Positions 6,269 to 12,845 are shown, counted from the stretch's first letter. The stretch: DNA of 13,069 bases from Corynebacterium accolens (GCF_030515985.1 NZ_CP100376.1:1818377-1831445), one strand, 5' to 3'. Notes: generated by a model from the sequence alone, not told the origin. Translations and numbers: made by a program.

Positions 6269-6934
6269 ATGGAAAGCATGTGGCCACCGTTCGGGCTGAC
6301 GATACGCGCGGGCAATACAACCCACCCTGGCGTGGAGTTGCGCGTAATGCGCGATGAGGATATTGCGGCAATCGCCGGTGTGGCGGCAGAGGATATCTAC
6401 GGCGCAGACATTCCGGATTACGCCTTTCCGTGGCTCTTTAATCCCAGGATGAATACTCCGTCAGCGGCGGCCCAGTTCCGGTGGAGCAACCGGGCGCAGC
6501 TGCGCCCAGAGAAATGGTCCTTGGATTTCATCGTGCGCGACGCAGATTCGGGAGAAATCCTGGGCACCATCGATGCGCGGGCGGAGGACTTTGCTGCAAC
6601 GCGAGAAATTGCGACGGGCTCCTGGGTCTTTCACCGGTTCCAAGGCCAGGGTGTGGGCACGCTCATCCGGCACGCGGTAGTGGCCTTTGGGCTGGATTAC
6701 CTAGGCGCGCAGGCGATGACCACGAGCTGGGTGGCACAGAATGAGGCCTCGGCGCGGGTGAGCCAGAAGCTGGGCTACCAGGTGGTTTCTGAAGGAGAGG
6801 AAAAGGCGGGGCCGGAGAATAGTCCGCAGCGGCACGTGACTGCGCGCGTGGAGGCCCCCAATTACAAGCGCCCGGATGACCTGCACGTGGAGGTTTCCGG
6901 GCTGAGCCAGCAGCTGCTGGGGATGCTGCGCTAG
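6269..6934 (+). CDS. GNAT-family N-acetyltransferase (RimJ/RimL-like)
   Basis: This 221-residue GNAT protein transfers an acetyl group from acetyl-CoA to an unknown amine. The core is at about residues 22-175: VELRVMRDEDIAAIAGVA opens the fold, IVRDADSGEILGTIDAR (88-104) is the central strand pair, the CoA pyrophosphate loop is RFQGQGVGTLIRHAV (123-137) and WVAQNEASARVSQKLGYQ (154-171) is motif B. This pattern is closest to RimJ/RimL-type enzymes, which modify protein or amino-sugar amines. The C-terminal 45 residues are charged and not part of the fold. ATG 6269 is supported by the -10 box eight bases upstream; ATG 6278 is also in frame. The gene lies between glfT1 and wzt on the opposite strand and ends three bases from the wzt stop. 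The substrate cannot be inferred. Confidence 0.88.
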   Translation: MESMWPPFGLTIRAGNTTHPGVELRVMRDEDIAAIAGVAAEDIYGADIPDYAFPWLFNPRMNTPSAAAQFRWSNRAQLRPEKWSLDFIVRDADSGEILGTIDARAEDFAATREIATGSWVFHRFQGQGVGTLIRHAVVAFGLDYLGAQAMTTSWVAQNEASARVSQKLGYQVVSEGEEKAGPENSPQRHVTARVEAPNYKRPDDLHVEVSGLSQQLLGMLR

Positions 6935-6937
6935 CTT

Positions 6938-7738
6938 CTACCCAGCCGCCTCTTCGCCCTCAAAGCGCTGGCGCAGATCGCGGACGTATTCGCCTACTTC
7001 TGGGCCCTCGTACTGGCCCACGACTTCAGATACCTCGCCCACGGAGCGGATTTCGCCGTGGTCGATCCACAGCGCGGTATTGCACAGCTGCGCCAAAAAG
7101 TCATTGGAGTGGGAGGCAAAGACCAAGATGCCGGAGCGCTTGACCAGCTCTTGCAGGCGCACGCGGGCCTTGGCCATAAAGGCTGCGTCGACGGCGCCGA
7201 TGCCCTCATCCAGCAGCAGGATTTCCGGCTCAATGGAGGTCACCACGCCAAGTGCTAGGCGCACGCGCATACCGGTGGAGTAGGTGCGCAGGGGCATGGA
7301 CAAGTAATCGCCCAGCTCGGAGAACTCCGCGATTTCATCCATCTTTTTCTTCATCTGCTTGATGGATTGGCCCAAAAAAAGCCCGCGGATGATGATGTTG
7401 TCGTAGCCGGATACCTCCGGGTCCATGCCCACGCCCAAGTCAAAGACGGGGGCGACGCGCCCGCGGACATCGGCGGTACCGCGCGTGGGCTCGTAGATAC
7501 CGGAGAGCAGGCGCAACAGCGTGGACTTGCCGGCGCCATTGTGGCCAACGAGCCCGACGCGATCGCCTTCCCGCAGGTGCAGGTTAATATCTCGCAGCGC
7601 CTCAACCACCACGGTGTTGTGGTCATTTTTCCCAATGGCACCACCCGCGGTAGAAAGCATGGCCTTTTTTAGGGAGCGGGATTTGGCATCAAAGATGGGA
7701 AAGTCCACGCACGCGTTATACGTATCAATTGAGACCAT
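6938..7738 (-). CDS. wzt: Galactan exporter ATP-binding subunit Wzt (RfbE-like)
   Basis: This 266-residue ABC ATPase drives export of lipid-linked galactan across the plasma membrane together with Wzm. Walker A GHNGAGKST is at 65-73, the ABC signature YSTGMRVRLA at 153-162, Walker B ILLLDEG at 173-179 and the H-loop His at 210 (FASH). The DPEVSGYDNIIIRGLFLG region (106-123) is typical of polysaccharide and teichoic-acid exporters. There is no C-terminal carbohydrate-binding domain as in the O-antigen Wzt of Gram-negatives, which agrees with the short mycobacterial protein Rv3781. Start ATG 7738 has GAAAGGAT about nine bases upstream. The gene follows wzm after 55 bases and is surely co-transcribed with it. 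Confidence 0.94.
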   Translation of the reverse strand: MVSIDTYNACVDFPIFDAKSRSLKKAMLSTAGGAIGKNDHNTVVVEALRDINLHLREGDRVGLVGHNGAGKSTLLRLLSGIYEPTRGTADVRGRVAPVFDLGVGMDPEVSGYDNIIIRGLFLGQSIKQMKKKMDEIAEFSELGDYLSMPLRTYSTGMRVRLALGVVTSIEPEILLLDEGIGAVDAAFMAKARVRLQELVKRSGILVFASHSNDFLAQLCNTALWIDHGEIRSVGEVSEVVGQYEGPEVGEYVRDLRQRFEGEEAAG

Positions 7739-7793
7739 CAGTTTTTATCCTTTCAACGAGCCTCATGGTGGGGTGGGAGTAAAGGAAGGGAAG

Positions 7794-8684
7794 CTATACC
7801 CAGTAGCTCACGCGGAAGCGCCACTTGCGCATGACTAGCCCAGCGATGAACAAGCCGATTGCGGTGCAGCCGATGACGATCCACCAGTGGTAGGCGGCAA
7901 CGGGCTCACCAATCATTGGGGCGCGCACGATTTCCAAGTAGTGATACAGCGGGTTGATTTCCGCGATGCGGGCGCGGTCCGCCACCGCACCGCCTTGGTC
8001 CTTGAGCGTATTGGTCATCCAGACGATTGGGGTGACGTAGAACAGTAGCTGCGTCAGGGCATCAAGCAGCGGGGCGACATCGCGGAAGCGCGTGGCGATG
8101 ATGCCAAAGAACATGGTGACCCACACGCCGTTAATGAGCAGGAGCAGTAGCCCGGGGATAAAGAGGAAGAATTCCCAGCCCAAGTTGCGCGGGAAGATCA
8201 TGATTAGCAAGAGCCAGATGATGAGGTTATGGCCCAAAAACAGGGTTTGGCGCCACACCAGCCGGTACACGTGCACCGAAAGCGGGGCGGGAAGCTGCTT
8301 AATCAGTCCCTCATTATCAATAAAGACCGTGGACCCTTCCTTAATGCAGCCCGAAATAAAGGTCCACATAATAAGGCCCACGGTGACGTGGGGAAGGAAT
8401 TCCGCGACGGGAATCTGAAAAAGCATGGAATACAAGAGGCCCAAGGCAAGCGCCATCACACCGGTGGCGATGGTGATCCAGAATGGGCCGAGGACGGAGC
8501 GGCGGTAGCGCTGCTTGATATCTTGCAGGCCCAGCTTGAACCACAGCTCACGCTGCTGTGCACCCCGCATAAGGTCTGCGAAAGCAGCTTTGAGGGTCAT
8601 GGACTGGGACGCTGGGATAGCCTCGCCTTCTGGCTGGGAGGTCATGCGGGCGATATCAGCGCGCAGTTGATTGTTATCTTGCAC
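7794..8684 (-). CDS. wzm: Galactan exporter permease Wzm (RfbD-like)
   Basis: This 296-residue ABC-2 type permease forms the membrane channel for lipid-linked galactan. A cytoplasmic N-terminus with the amphipathic segment RELWFKLGLQDIKQRYRRS (45-63) precedes six hydrophobic spans at about 68-90, 98-118, 144-164, 170-196, 206-224 and 265-286. FFGIIATRFRDVAPLLDAL (192-210) and NPLYHYLEIVRAPM (244-257) are characteristic of polysaccharide exporters. The open frame extends to a TTG at 8714. GTG 8684 is preferred because TAGGGT ends exactly seven bases before it, giving a leaderless start; no ribosome binding site precedes either codon. An ATG at 8645 is a further option. Wzt follows on the same strand. 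Confidence 0.92.
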   Translation of the reverse strand: MQDNNQLRADIARMTSQPEGEAIPASQSMTLKAAFADLMRGAQQRELWFKLGLQDIKQRYRRSVLGPFWITIATGVMALALGLLYSMLFQIPVAEFLPHVTVGLIMWTFISGCIKEGSTVFIDNEGLIKQLPAPLSVHVYRLVWRQTLFLGHNLIIWLLLIMIFPRNLGWEFFLFIPGLLLLLINGVWVTMFFGIIATRFRDVAPLLDALTQLLFYVTPIVWMTNTLKDQGGAVADRARIAEINPLYHYLEIVRAPMIGEPVAAYHWWIVIGCTAIGLFIAGLVMRKWRFRVSYWV

Positions 8685-8691
8685 GCCCAAC

Positions 8692-8697
8692 ACCCTA
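8692..8697 (-). promoter_or_regulatory. -10 box for leaderless GTG start of wzm
   Basis: TAGGGT on the minus strand fits TAnnnT and ends seven bases before GTG 8684. It would drive wzm-wzt. Confidence 0.45.
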
Positions 8698-8796
8698 GCG
8701 CGCGTGCTGGGCAAACGGGAACTACACGCCGCTAGCCTGGGAAAACAGTGATGCCCAGGGAAAATTCAGATTTGGGAAACTGAGAGCAAACGCGTA

Positions 8797-8802
8797 TACA
8801 GT
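8797..8802 (+). promoter_or_regulatory. -10 box upstream of the class-V aminotransferase-like gene
   Basis: TACAGT fits TAnnnT; TTGGGA at 8772-8777 could be a -35 with a long spacer of 19 bases. The leader would be about 50 bases long and would contain the palindrome CCACGTGG (8816-8823) and a good ribosome binding site. The hexamer is embedded in AAACGCGTATACAGT, whose first 11 bases recur at 11574-11584. Confidence 0.45.
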
Positions 8803-8858
8803 AGGGAATCGACCGCCACGTGGTGGCAGTTGTTCAGTGCGATGAAGAAGGGGACCTA

Positions 8859-10112
8859 ATGCCAGCAGCTTCGGCACACTATGACGTCTTTAGTGCGCGA
8901 GGTTTGTACACCGGACTATCTGATGGCTGGACATACCTCAATGCGCACGCGGTGCCCCAAATTTCGGAGCGCGTGACCTCCGGCGTTGCCCGGTCTTTCC
9001 GGATGGCGACGGCGGTAGCGACGCAAGAGGGACCAGGCGGCGCCCACTCGGCCGCGCCCGAGCCGGGCCGGTTGGCAGGCGATGGCAACTATGCAGCAGC
9101 GCGCATGGCCATTGCGGATCTCACCGCTTCCAAGGCAGACCGTGTGGTCCTTGGCCCATCCCTGCCCGTGCTGTACCAATCCCTGTCGCGTGCGGCACGC
9201 CCACTATTGGGCAGCAATTCCTCGGTGGTGCTGTCCAAGCTGGATCCTCCCACGCTGTATTCCGCTTTTTCTGACGTGCGCGCCGATATCCGCTGGGCGC
9301 AGCCGGACCTTGGCACCGGCGAATTGCCGGGATTCCAGTTCGCAGAGCTTGTCGATGGCTCTACAAGGCTCGTTTCCTTTTCCGCCGCGCATGAGCTTTT
9401 GGGCACGGTATCCCCAGCTGAGGAGATCATTGACACGGTGCGGGGGCGTTCGCGTGCCTGGACGCTTCTCGATGTCTCCGCAATCGCGCCCTACCGCCCC
9501 ATCCGCTTCGATGAGCTGGGCGCGGATATCGTGGGCATCGACATCGGGCTGCTGGGCGGGCCGCAAATGGCTGCCTTGGTCTTCCGCGATACGCGCATGC
9601 TCCGCCGCCTGGATGCCCTAAATCCCATCTATTCCAAGGAAGACGGCCGCAAGCTAGAAACCCCCGTCTCCTCCGGCTTAGCCGGCGGAGTGGGCCCACT
9701 GGTAGATCACCTCGCGGCCCTGGCCGGTGGGGATAAGGGATCGCGCCGGGTGCGGCTTAATAAGTCCATGACCGCCTTGAGCGCCTACCTCGAGGACTTG
9801 CGCGCGGATCTGTACTCATTTTTGAGCACGCTTCCCGCCGTACACATCCTGGGTGTTACCGGCGAGGCGGCAGCGGGCGCATCCGATAATCGCTTGCCGC
9901 GCCTTACCTTTGCGGTCCAGGGCGTGCCCGCGGAGACGGTGTACAAGCGCCTCTTTGATAATGGGCTCGTCACCACGCTGGCCCCACAAACGCCGCTGCT
10001 CACGGAAATGGGCGTGGAAGAAATCGGCGGTGCCGTCACCGTAGCATTGGGCCCGTTTAATACCCACCACGATATCGAGCACCTCGTGCGCGTCGTTGCC
10101 TCGCTCGCCTAA
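8859..10112 (+). CDS. Class-V aminotransferase / cysteine-desulfurase-like protein, apparently catalytically dead (Rv3778c-like)
   Basis: This 417-residue protein has the fold-type I layout of cysteine desulfurases: WTYLNAHAVPQISERV near the start, STRLVSFSAAHELLGTVSP (168-186), WTLLDVSAIAPYRPIRF (201-217), DIVGIDIGLLGGPQMAALVF (223-242) and a C-terminal domain with LTFAVQGVPAETVYKRL and ALGPFNTHHDIEHLV. Compared with the family pattern the PLP lysine is missing: the usual HKxxGP reads LLGGP. The PLP-stacking His (EHxxN) reads LDPPT, the second His of THxSNVLG is Ala, and the substrate Arg near the end reads VTV. Asp205 (pyridine-nitrogen Asp) remains. It is therefore probably a pseudoenzyme; whether orthologues share this needs an alignment. 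ATG 8859 is preferred over GTG 8820 because AAGGGGA stands six bases upstream. It is convergent with the oxidoreductase gene, 18 bases apart. Confidence 0.85.
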   Translation: MPAASAHYDVFSARGLYTGLSDGWTYLNAHAVPQISERVTSGVARSFRMATAVATQEGPGGAHSAAPEPGRLAGDGNYAAARMAIADLTASKADRVVLGPSLPVLYQSLSRAARPLLGSNSSVVLSKLDPPTLYSAFSDVRADIRWAQPDLGTGELPGFQFAELVDGSTRLVSFSAAHELLGTVSPAEEIIDTVRGRSRAWTLLDVSAIAPYRPIRFDELGADIVGIDIGLLGGPQMAALVFRDTRMLRRLDALNPIYSKEDGRKLETPVSSGLAGGVGPLVDHLAALAGGDKGSRRVRLNKSMTALSAYLEDLRADLYSFLSTLPAVHILGVTGEAAAGASDNRLPRLTFAVQGVPAETVYKRLFDNGLVTTLAPQTPLLTEMGVEEIGGAVTVALGPFNTHHDIEHLVRVVASLA

Positions 10113-10130
10113 GGAAGGCGCGCTGGGAAA

Positions 10131-11102
10131 CTACACCGTAAGCACCAGCGTGCCGGTGACCTCGCCGCTGTCGAGGGCGGCGTGGGCTTTGGCGGCATCG
10201 GCAAGCGGGTACGTGCCGTGCAGCGCGTGCTTCACGCGGCCATCTTCCAGCATGGGCCACACATTCTTGATGGTGCCGGCGACGATCTCCGCCTTATCGT
10301 CCAAATCACGCGCGCGCAGCGTCGTGCCCTGAATGGTCAGGCGCTTCGGCAGCATGGGGGCCAGGTTGATATCCGCCTTGGTGCCGCCCTGCATGCCAAT
10401 GATGATGAGCTTGCCGTCCTTGGCCAGGCACTTCATGTTCTTTTCCAGGTACTTCGCGCCGATGATATCCAGGATGACATCGCAGCTGCCCTTGAGCTTA
10501 TCGACGAAATCCTGCTCCTTGTAGTTGATGAGAATATCCGCGCCGAGCTCGCGGCAACGGTCTAGCTTTTCCTGTGATCCGGCGGTGACAGCTACCTCGG
10601 CGCCCAACGCCTTGGCTACCTGGATGGCAAAGGTGCCGATGCCGCCGCCACCGCCGTGGATGAGCACGCGCTGGCCCTCGTGCAGGCCCGCTTCGATGCC
10701 CAGGTTGGACCACACGGTGCAGCCGACCTCAACCACGGCCGCGGTTTCTTCCAGGCTAAATCCCTTGGGCAGCGGAAGCAGCTGGCCCTGCGGGACGGCG
10801 ACGTATTCCGCATAGCCGCCGCCTGCGAGTAGGCATCCGACCTCGGTGTCGGCTTCCCAGTCCGTATCGCCGGCATCCTCAATCACGCCGGCGGCCTCCA
10901 GCCCAATGATGTCCGATGCCCCTGGCGGCGGCGGGTACGCGCCCATCGTCTGCAGAATATCGCCGCGGTTGACACCCGCGGCCTTCACCTTCACCAGTAC
11001 CTCGCCGGAACGCAGCTCAGGAACGTCTACGTCCTGTAGCTCTAGCGACCGTGGGGTATCAGGATCGGTTTGGACGATTGCCTTCATCTGTGTAGCACTC
11101 AT
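10131..11102 (-). CDS. Zinc-free quinone oxidoreductase / zeta-crystallin-like MDR protein (Rv3777-like)
   Basis: This 323-residue medium-chain dehydrogenase/reductase of the NADPH:quinone oxidoreductase type would reduce quinones or other activated carbonyls in the cytosol. The GroES-like N-terminal part (about 5-125) includes VKAAGVNRGDILQTMGAYPPP and GLEAAGVI. The Rossmann part has the NADPH loop HGGGGGIGTFAIQVAKALGA (149-168), GSQEKLDRCRELGAD and a DVILDIIGAKYLEKN segment. The zinc-ligand set of alcohol dehydrogenases is absent. The closest pattern is the PIG3-like branch. Start ATG 11102 has TACATT ending six bases before it and no ribosome binding site, so it is probably leaderless; ATG 11087 is in frame. 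Its 3' end faces that of the aminotransferase-like gene, a pairing also seen in Mtb (Rv3777/Rv3778c). Confidence 0.93.
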   Translation of the reverse strand: MSATQMKAIVQTDPDTPRSLELQDVDVPELRSGEVLVKVKAAGVNRGDILQTMGAYPPPPGASDIIGLEAAGVIEDAGDTDWEADTEVGCLLAGGGYAEYVAVPQGQLLPLPKGFSLEETAAVVEVGCTVWSNLGIEAGLHEGQRVLIHGGGGGIGTFAIQVAKALGAEVAVTAGSQEKLDRCRELGADILINYKEQDFVDKLKGSCDVILDIIGAKYLEKNMKCLAKDGKLIIIGMQGGTKADINLAPMLPKRLTIQGTTLRARDLDDKAEIVAGTIKNVWPMLEDGRVKHALHGTYPLADAAKAHAALDSGEVTGTLVLTV

Positions 11103-11108
11103 ACGGCC

Positions 11109-11114
11109 AATGTA
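11109..11114 (-). promoter_or_regulatory. -10 box for leaderless start of the oxidoreductase gene
   Basis: TACATT on the minus strand fits TAnnnT and ends six bases before ATG 11102. Confidence 0.5.
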
Positions 11115-11184
11115 ATGGAGGGGGTGTGGTGTGCGCCACGTCCATTTCCTTGTGGGGCAATGTGATTCGCGCGGGACCGTTTAG

Positions 11185-11190
11185 TAAGCT
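11185..11190 (+). promoter_or_regulatory. -10 box of the tRNA-Ser gene
   Basis: TAAGCT, preceded by TTTAG, lies 25 bases ahead of the tRNA. TGTGAT at 11161-11166 could act as -35 with an 18-base spacer. TAAGCTAAC is identical to the start of the GtrA-gene promoter element at 4810. Confidence 0.5.
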
Positions 11191-11215
11191 AACCAAGTTG
11201 CCTCTTCGGCACGAT

Positions 11216-11300
<85 letters not shown>

Positions 11301-11312
11301 CAGAGAGCATTT

Positions 11313-11340
11313 CCCCTAGTCCCAGCTGACTAGGGGTTTT
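11313..11340 (+). terminator. Rho-independent terminator of tRNA-Ser
   Basis: CCCCTAGTC (11313-11321) and GACTAGGGG (11328-11336) form a perfect nine-base-pair stem with a six-base loop, followed by TTTTG. It begins 13 bases after the tRNA. Confidence 0.88.
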
Positions 11341-11552
11341 GTCTTGTCTGTACGGCTCATCCTTTCCTCGGACGGGAAAACGTGGAACCTTTCCCTACTT
11401 CCCTTGATCATCTTTGAAACTAAAATTTATTGCGCGAAAGTTTTAGATAGAAAGAAAATGTAATGCAGATCGTTTAAACCCCAGGACGATTGTTTTCTAA
11501 CAAATCTATAAACTGCCTACTCGAAAGTTGCACATCACCGCACCTAACCACA
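11341..11552 (+). other. AT-rich gene-free stretch upstream of the 52-aa gene
   Basis: No credible gene is seen on either strand. Bases 11401-11520 contain 40 G or C out of 120 (about 33%), far below the coding DNA to the left. It includes the palindrome GTTTAAAC (11472-11479), A/T runs, and CTAAAA/TTTTAG arms around 11420-11446. It may act as an upstream promoter or protein-binding region for the 52-aa gene. Confidence 0.45.
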
Positions 11553-11558
11553 TACAAT
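11553..11558 (+). promoter_or_regulatory. -10 box of the 52-aa peptide gene
   Basis: TACAAT fits TAnnnT closely and would give a leader of about 50 bases containing GCGCGGAAACGCGTATAAG and then the ribosome binding site GAAAGGA (11601-11607). TATAAG at 11581 is a weaker alternative. Confidence 0.45.
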
Positions 11559-11615
11559 GATCAGTGCGCGCGGAAACGCGTATAAGAATTTTCCAACCTC
11601 GAAAGGAATTCTGAA

Positions 11616-11774
11616 ATGATTCTTGATCTTGTATCCAACGTACAGGAAGCAGCACACTCCGCAGTCTCCACCGGCTGGGACGCTCTTGAGCAGGCAAGCC
11701 TGTTCTTCCGTCAGGTGCCTTACCTGGTTCCGGACGCTGTTAACGAGTTTAACCGCTCCATCCTCGGCTTCTAA
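11616..11774 (+). CDS. 52-aa peptide, candidate secreted or mycomembrane-associated (porin-like in size)
   Basis: The product runs from MILDLVSNVQEAAHSAV, through STGWDALEQASLFFRQVPYL, to VPDAVNEFNRSILGF. It has no signal peptide and no Cys, is mildly acidic, and looks like two amphipathic helices joined at a Val-Pro-Tyr-Leu-Val-Pro break. The ribosome binding site AAAGGA is eight bases before the ATG, the codons are those of highly expressed corynebacterial genes (CTG, GTT, AAC, CGC, ATC, GGC TTC), and a strong terminator follows. Corynebacterial PorA and PorH porins are 40-60 aa, leaderless acidic helical peptides expressed at high levels, and are O-mycoloylated on Ser. I see no direct sequence match to C. 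glutamicum PorA or PorH. It could also be a ProtX-like or other envelope peptide. Function is inferred from size and expression signals only. Confidence 0.78.
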   Translation: MILDLVSNVQEAAHSAVSTGWDALEQASLFFRQVPYLVPDAVNEFNRSILGF

Positions 11775-11791
11775 GATTTAAGAAGCGAGAA

Positions 11792-11828
11792 AATAAATCC
11801 CCGAGGCCATTTGGTCTCGGGGTTTATT
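11792..11828 (+). terminator. Strong terminator after the 52-aa gene
   Basis: AATAAATCCCCGAGGCC and GGTCTCGGGGTTTATT form a stem of about 16 pairs with one bulged T and one G-U pair, around a four-base loop. The A-rich left arm and U-rich right arm would allow termination in both directions. Confidence 0.88.
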
Positions 11829-12032
11829 CATGCGCTGACCCATCCTGATTTCTAGCGATGATGGTAAACCTGATATGCATTAGAAATTTGTCTGGAATCA
11901 GAACGGAGCCCCCTACTTCCTTTCCAAAAGTGACCCACAACAAGATGATAGTTGGCTAGCTTCTGGTTCCCGCCAGGTTGCCGAATTCTCATTTTTACCT
12001 CCATTGGCGCGAATCCAGCCGCCCTAGCACTG
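11829..12032 (+). other. Gene-free stretch, possible degenerate sequence
   Basis: No gene with a start and ribosome binding site is visible. The sequence is less GC-rich than the AG cluster. On the minus strand a short open frame without a start (TAA at 11824-11826) reads LLWVTFGKEVGG, then SVLIPDKFLMHIRFTIIARN. GTGACCCA (11930-11937) and CTGACCCA (11835-11842) are near-identical and about 95 bases apart. It may be a relic of a mobile element, or simply an untranslated spacer. Confidence 0.3.
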
Positions 12033-12038
12033 TATGCT
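12033..12038 (+). promoter_or_regulatory. -10 box for leaderless start of the lipoprotein gene
   Basis: TATGCT fits TAnnnT and ends six bases before ATG 12045. No ribosome binding site precedes that ATG. Confidence 0.5.
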
Positions 12039-12044
12039 GCGCTT

Positions 12045-12803
12045 ATGCCTAATTCTCTCACCTCTCCTTGCGCGATCCTGGCCGTGACCGCTGTCGCTTT
12101 TGTTTCCGGTTGCTCTAATTCCGATGAACCTAATAAGGCCGATAGCGAGCCGAATTTCACCGGATCTAGCGCGACCTCCGAGGTCAGCGAAGAATCCTCC
12201 AGTTCAAACACGGATGATGAAGGTGCTGGAGCCTCAGATTCCGCGACGGAGCCGAGCACTGCGACAGTGACGGAAAAGGCCCAGAAATCTGCGACTTCAG
12301 GGGAAAATAAGATCATCCCAGTGGAAGACTTGTACTCCTTGTGGGTACCAGCGTTGTGTGAGCATGACGCCGGCACGTTGGTGGATGGGACTTTGCCCGA
12401 GCACTTAAAGACTGGATATCCCAATGCTGCCGCCGGGCTAAAGCTCAACAAGGATGGAACCCCTAAGGGTGCTTACGCCGATATCAACGGTGATGGCAAA
12501 GATGAAGCCGTTATTACCTATGTCTGCGATCAAGGCGGCGTGGCCTGGCCGGATAACTTGCTCATTTATGACAATGACCTGAATTACATTACCCAGGTAG
12601 AAGACTGGACCCGTAATGGCATGGAGCCAGCACGCAGGCATATTAATCAGCTGGAGTGGACCGACGATACCGTGACAGTAACGTGGCGTGCCTATGGGGA
12701 AGGCGAATCGGGTGCTGTGGCCACGCAGGAACTGACGGGAAACCTCACCTTAGATGGCGACAAAGCGAACCTAGAGATGACAGGGCACCGGAAGACCTCT
12801 TAG
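12045..12803 (+). CDS. Putative lipoprotein with Ser/Thr/Asp-rich linker and a calcium-loop-like motif
   Basis: The 252-residue product begins with a hydrophobic stretch ILAVTAVAFVSGC. VSGC is a lipobox and Cys23 would be lipidated, although no Lys or Arg precedes the hydrophobic core. Residues 24-88 are a low-complexity Ser/Thr/Glu/Asp linker, as in wall-spanning lipoproteins. The globular part (about 89-252) contains YADINGDGKDEAVITY (144-159), with Asp146, Asn148, Asp150 and Asp153/Glu154 spaced like an EF-hand or FG-GAP calcium loop. Cys105 and Cys161 could form a disulfide. Repeated beta-strands with Trp follow (QLEWTDDTVTVTWRAYG). I do not recognise a named family. The open frame extends back to 11952, but ATG 12045 gives the signal peptide directly and has TATGCT six bases upstream. 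Confidence 0.82.
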   Translation: MPNSLTSPCAILAVTAVAFVSGCSNSDEPNKADSEPNFTGSSATSEVSEESSSSNTDDEGAGASDSATEPSTATVTEKAQKSATSGENKIIPVEDLYSLWVPALCEHDAGTLVDGTLPEHLKTGYPNAAAGLKLNKDGTPKGAYADINGDGKDEAVITYVCDQGGVAWPDNLLIYDNDLNYITQVEDWTRNGMEPARRHINQLEWTDDTVTVTWRAYGEGESGAVATQELTGNLTLDGDKANLEMTGHRKTS

Positions 12804-12845
12804 ATCAGTGGGATTCTGCTGTGGCATTTCATACCGGGGGATGAC

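Noticed and set aside
8685..8714. Longer Wzm from TTG 8714
   Set aside because: The extra ten residues start with a rare codon and cover the TAGGGT box that suits a GTG start at 8684.
11506..11697. 63-codon minus-strand frame over the 52-aa gene
   Set aside because: The plus-strand gene has a ribosome binding site, favourable codons and a terminator; the minus frame has none of these.
11852..12451. 199-codon open frame on the minus strand
   Set aside because: It is antisense to the lipoprotein gene, which has a lipobox and a placed -10 box. The minus frame has no ribosome binding site or recognisable domain.
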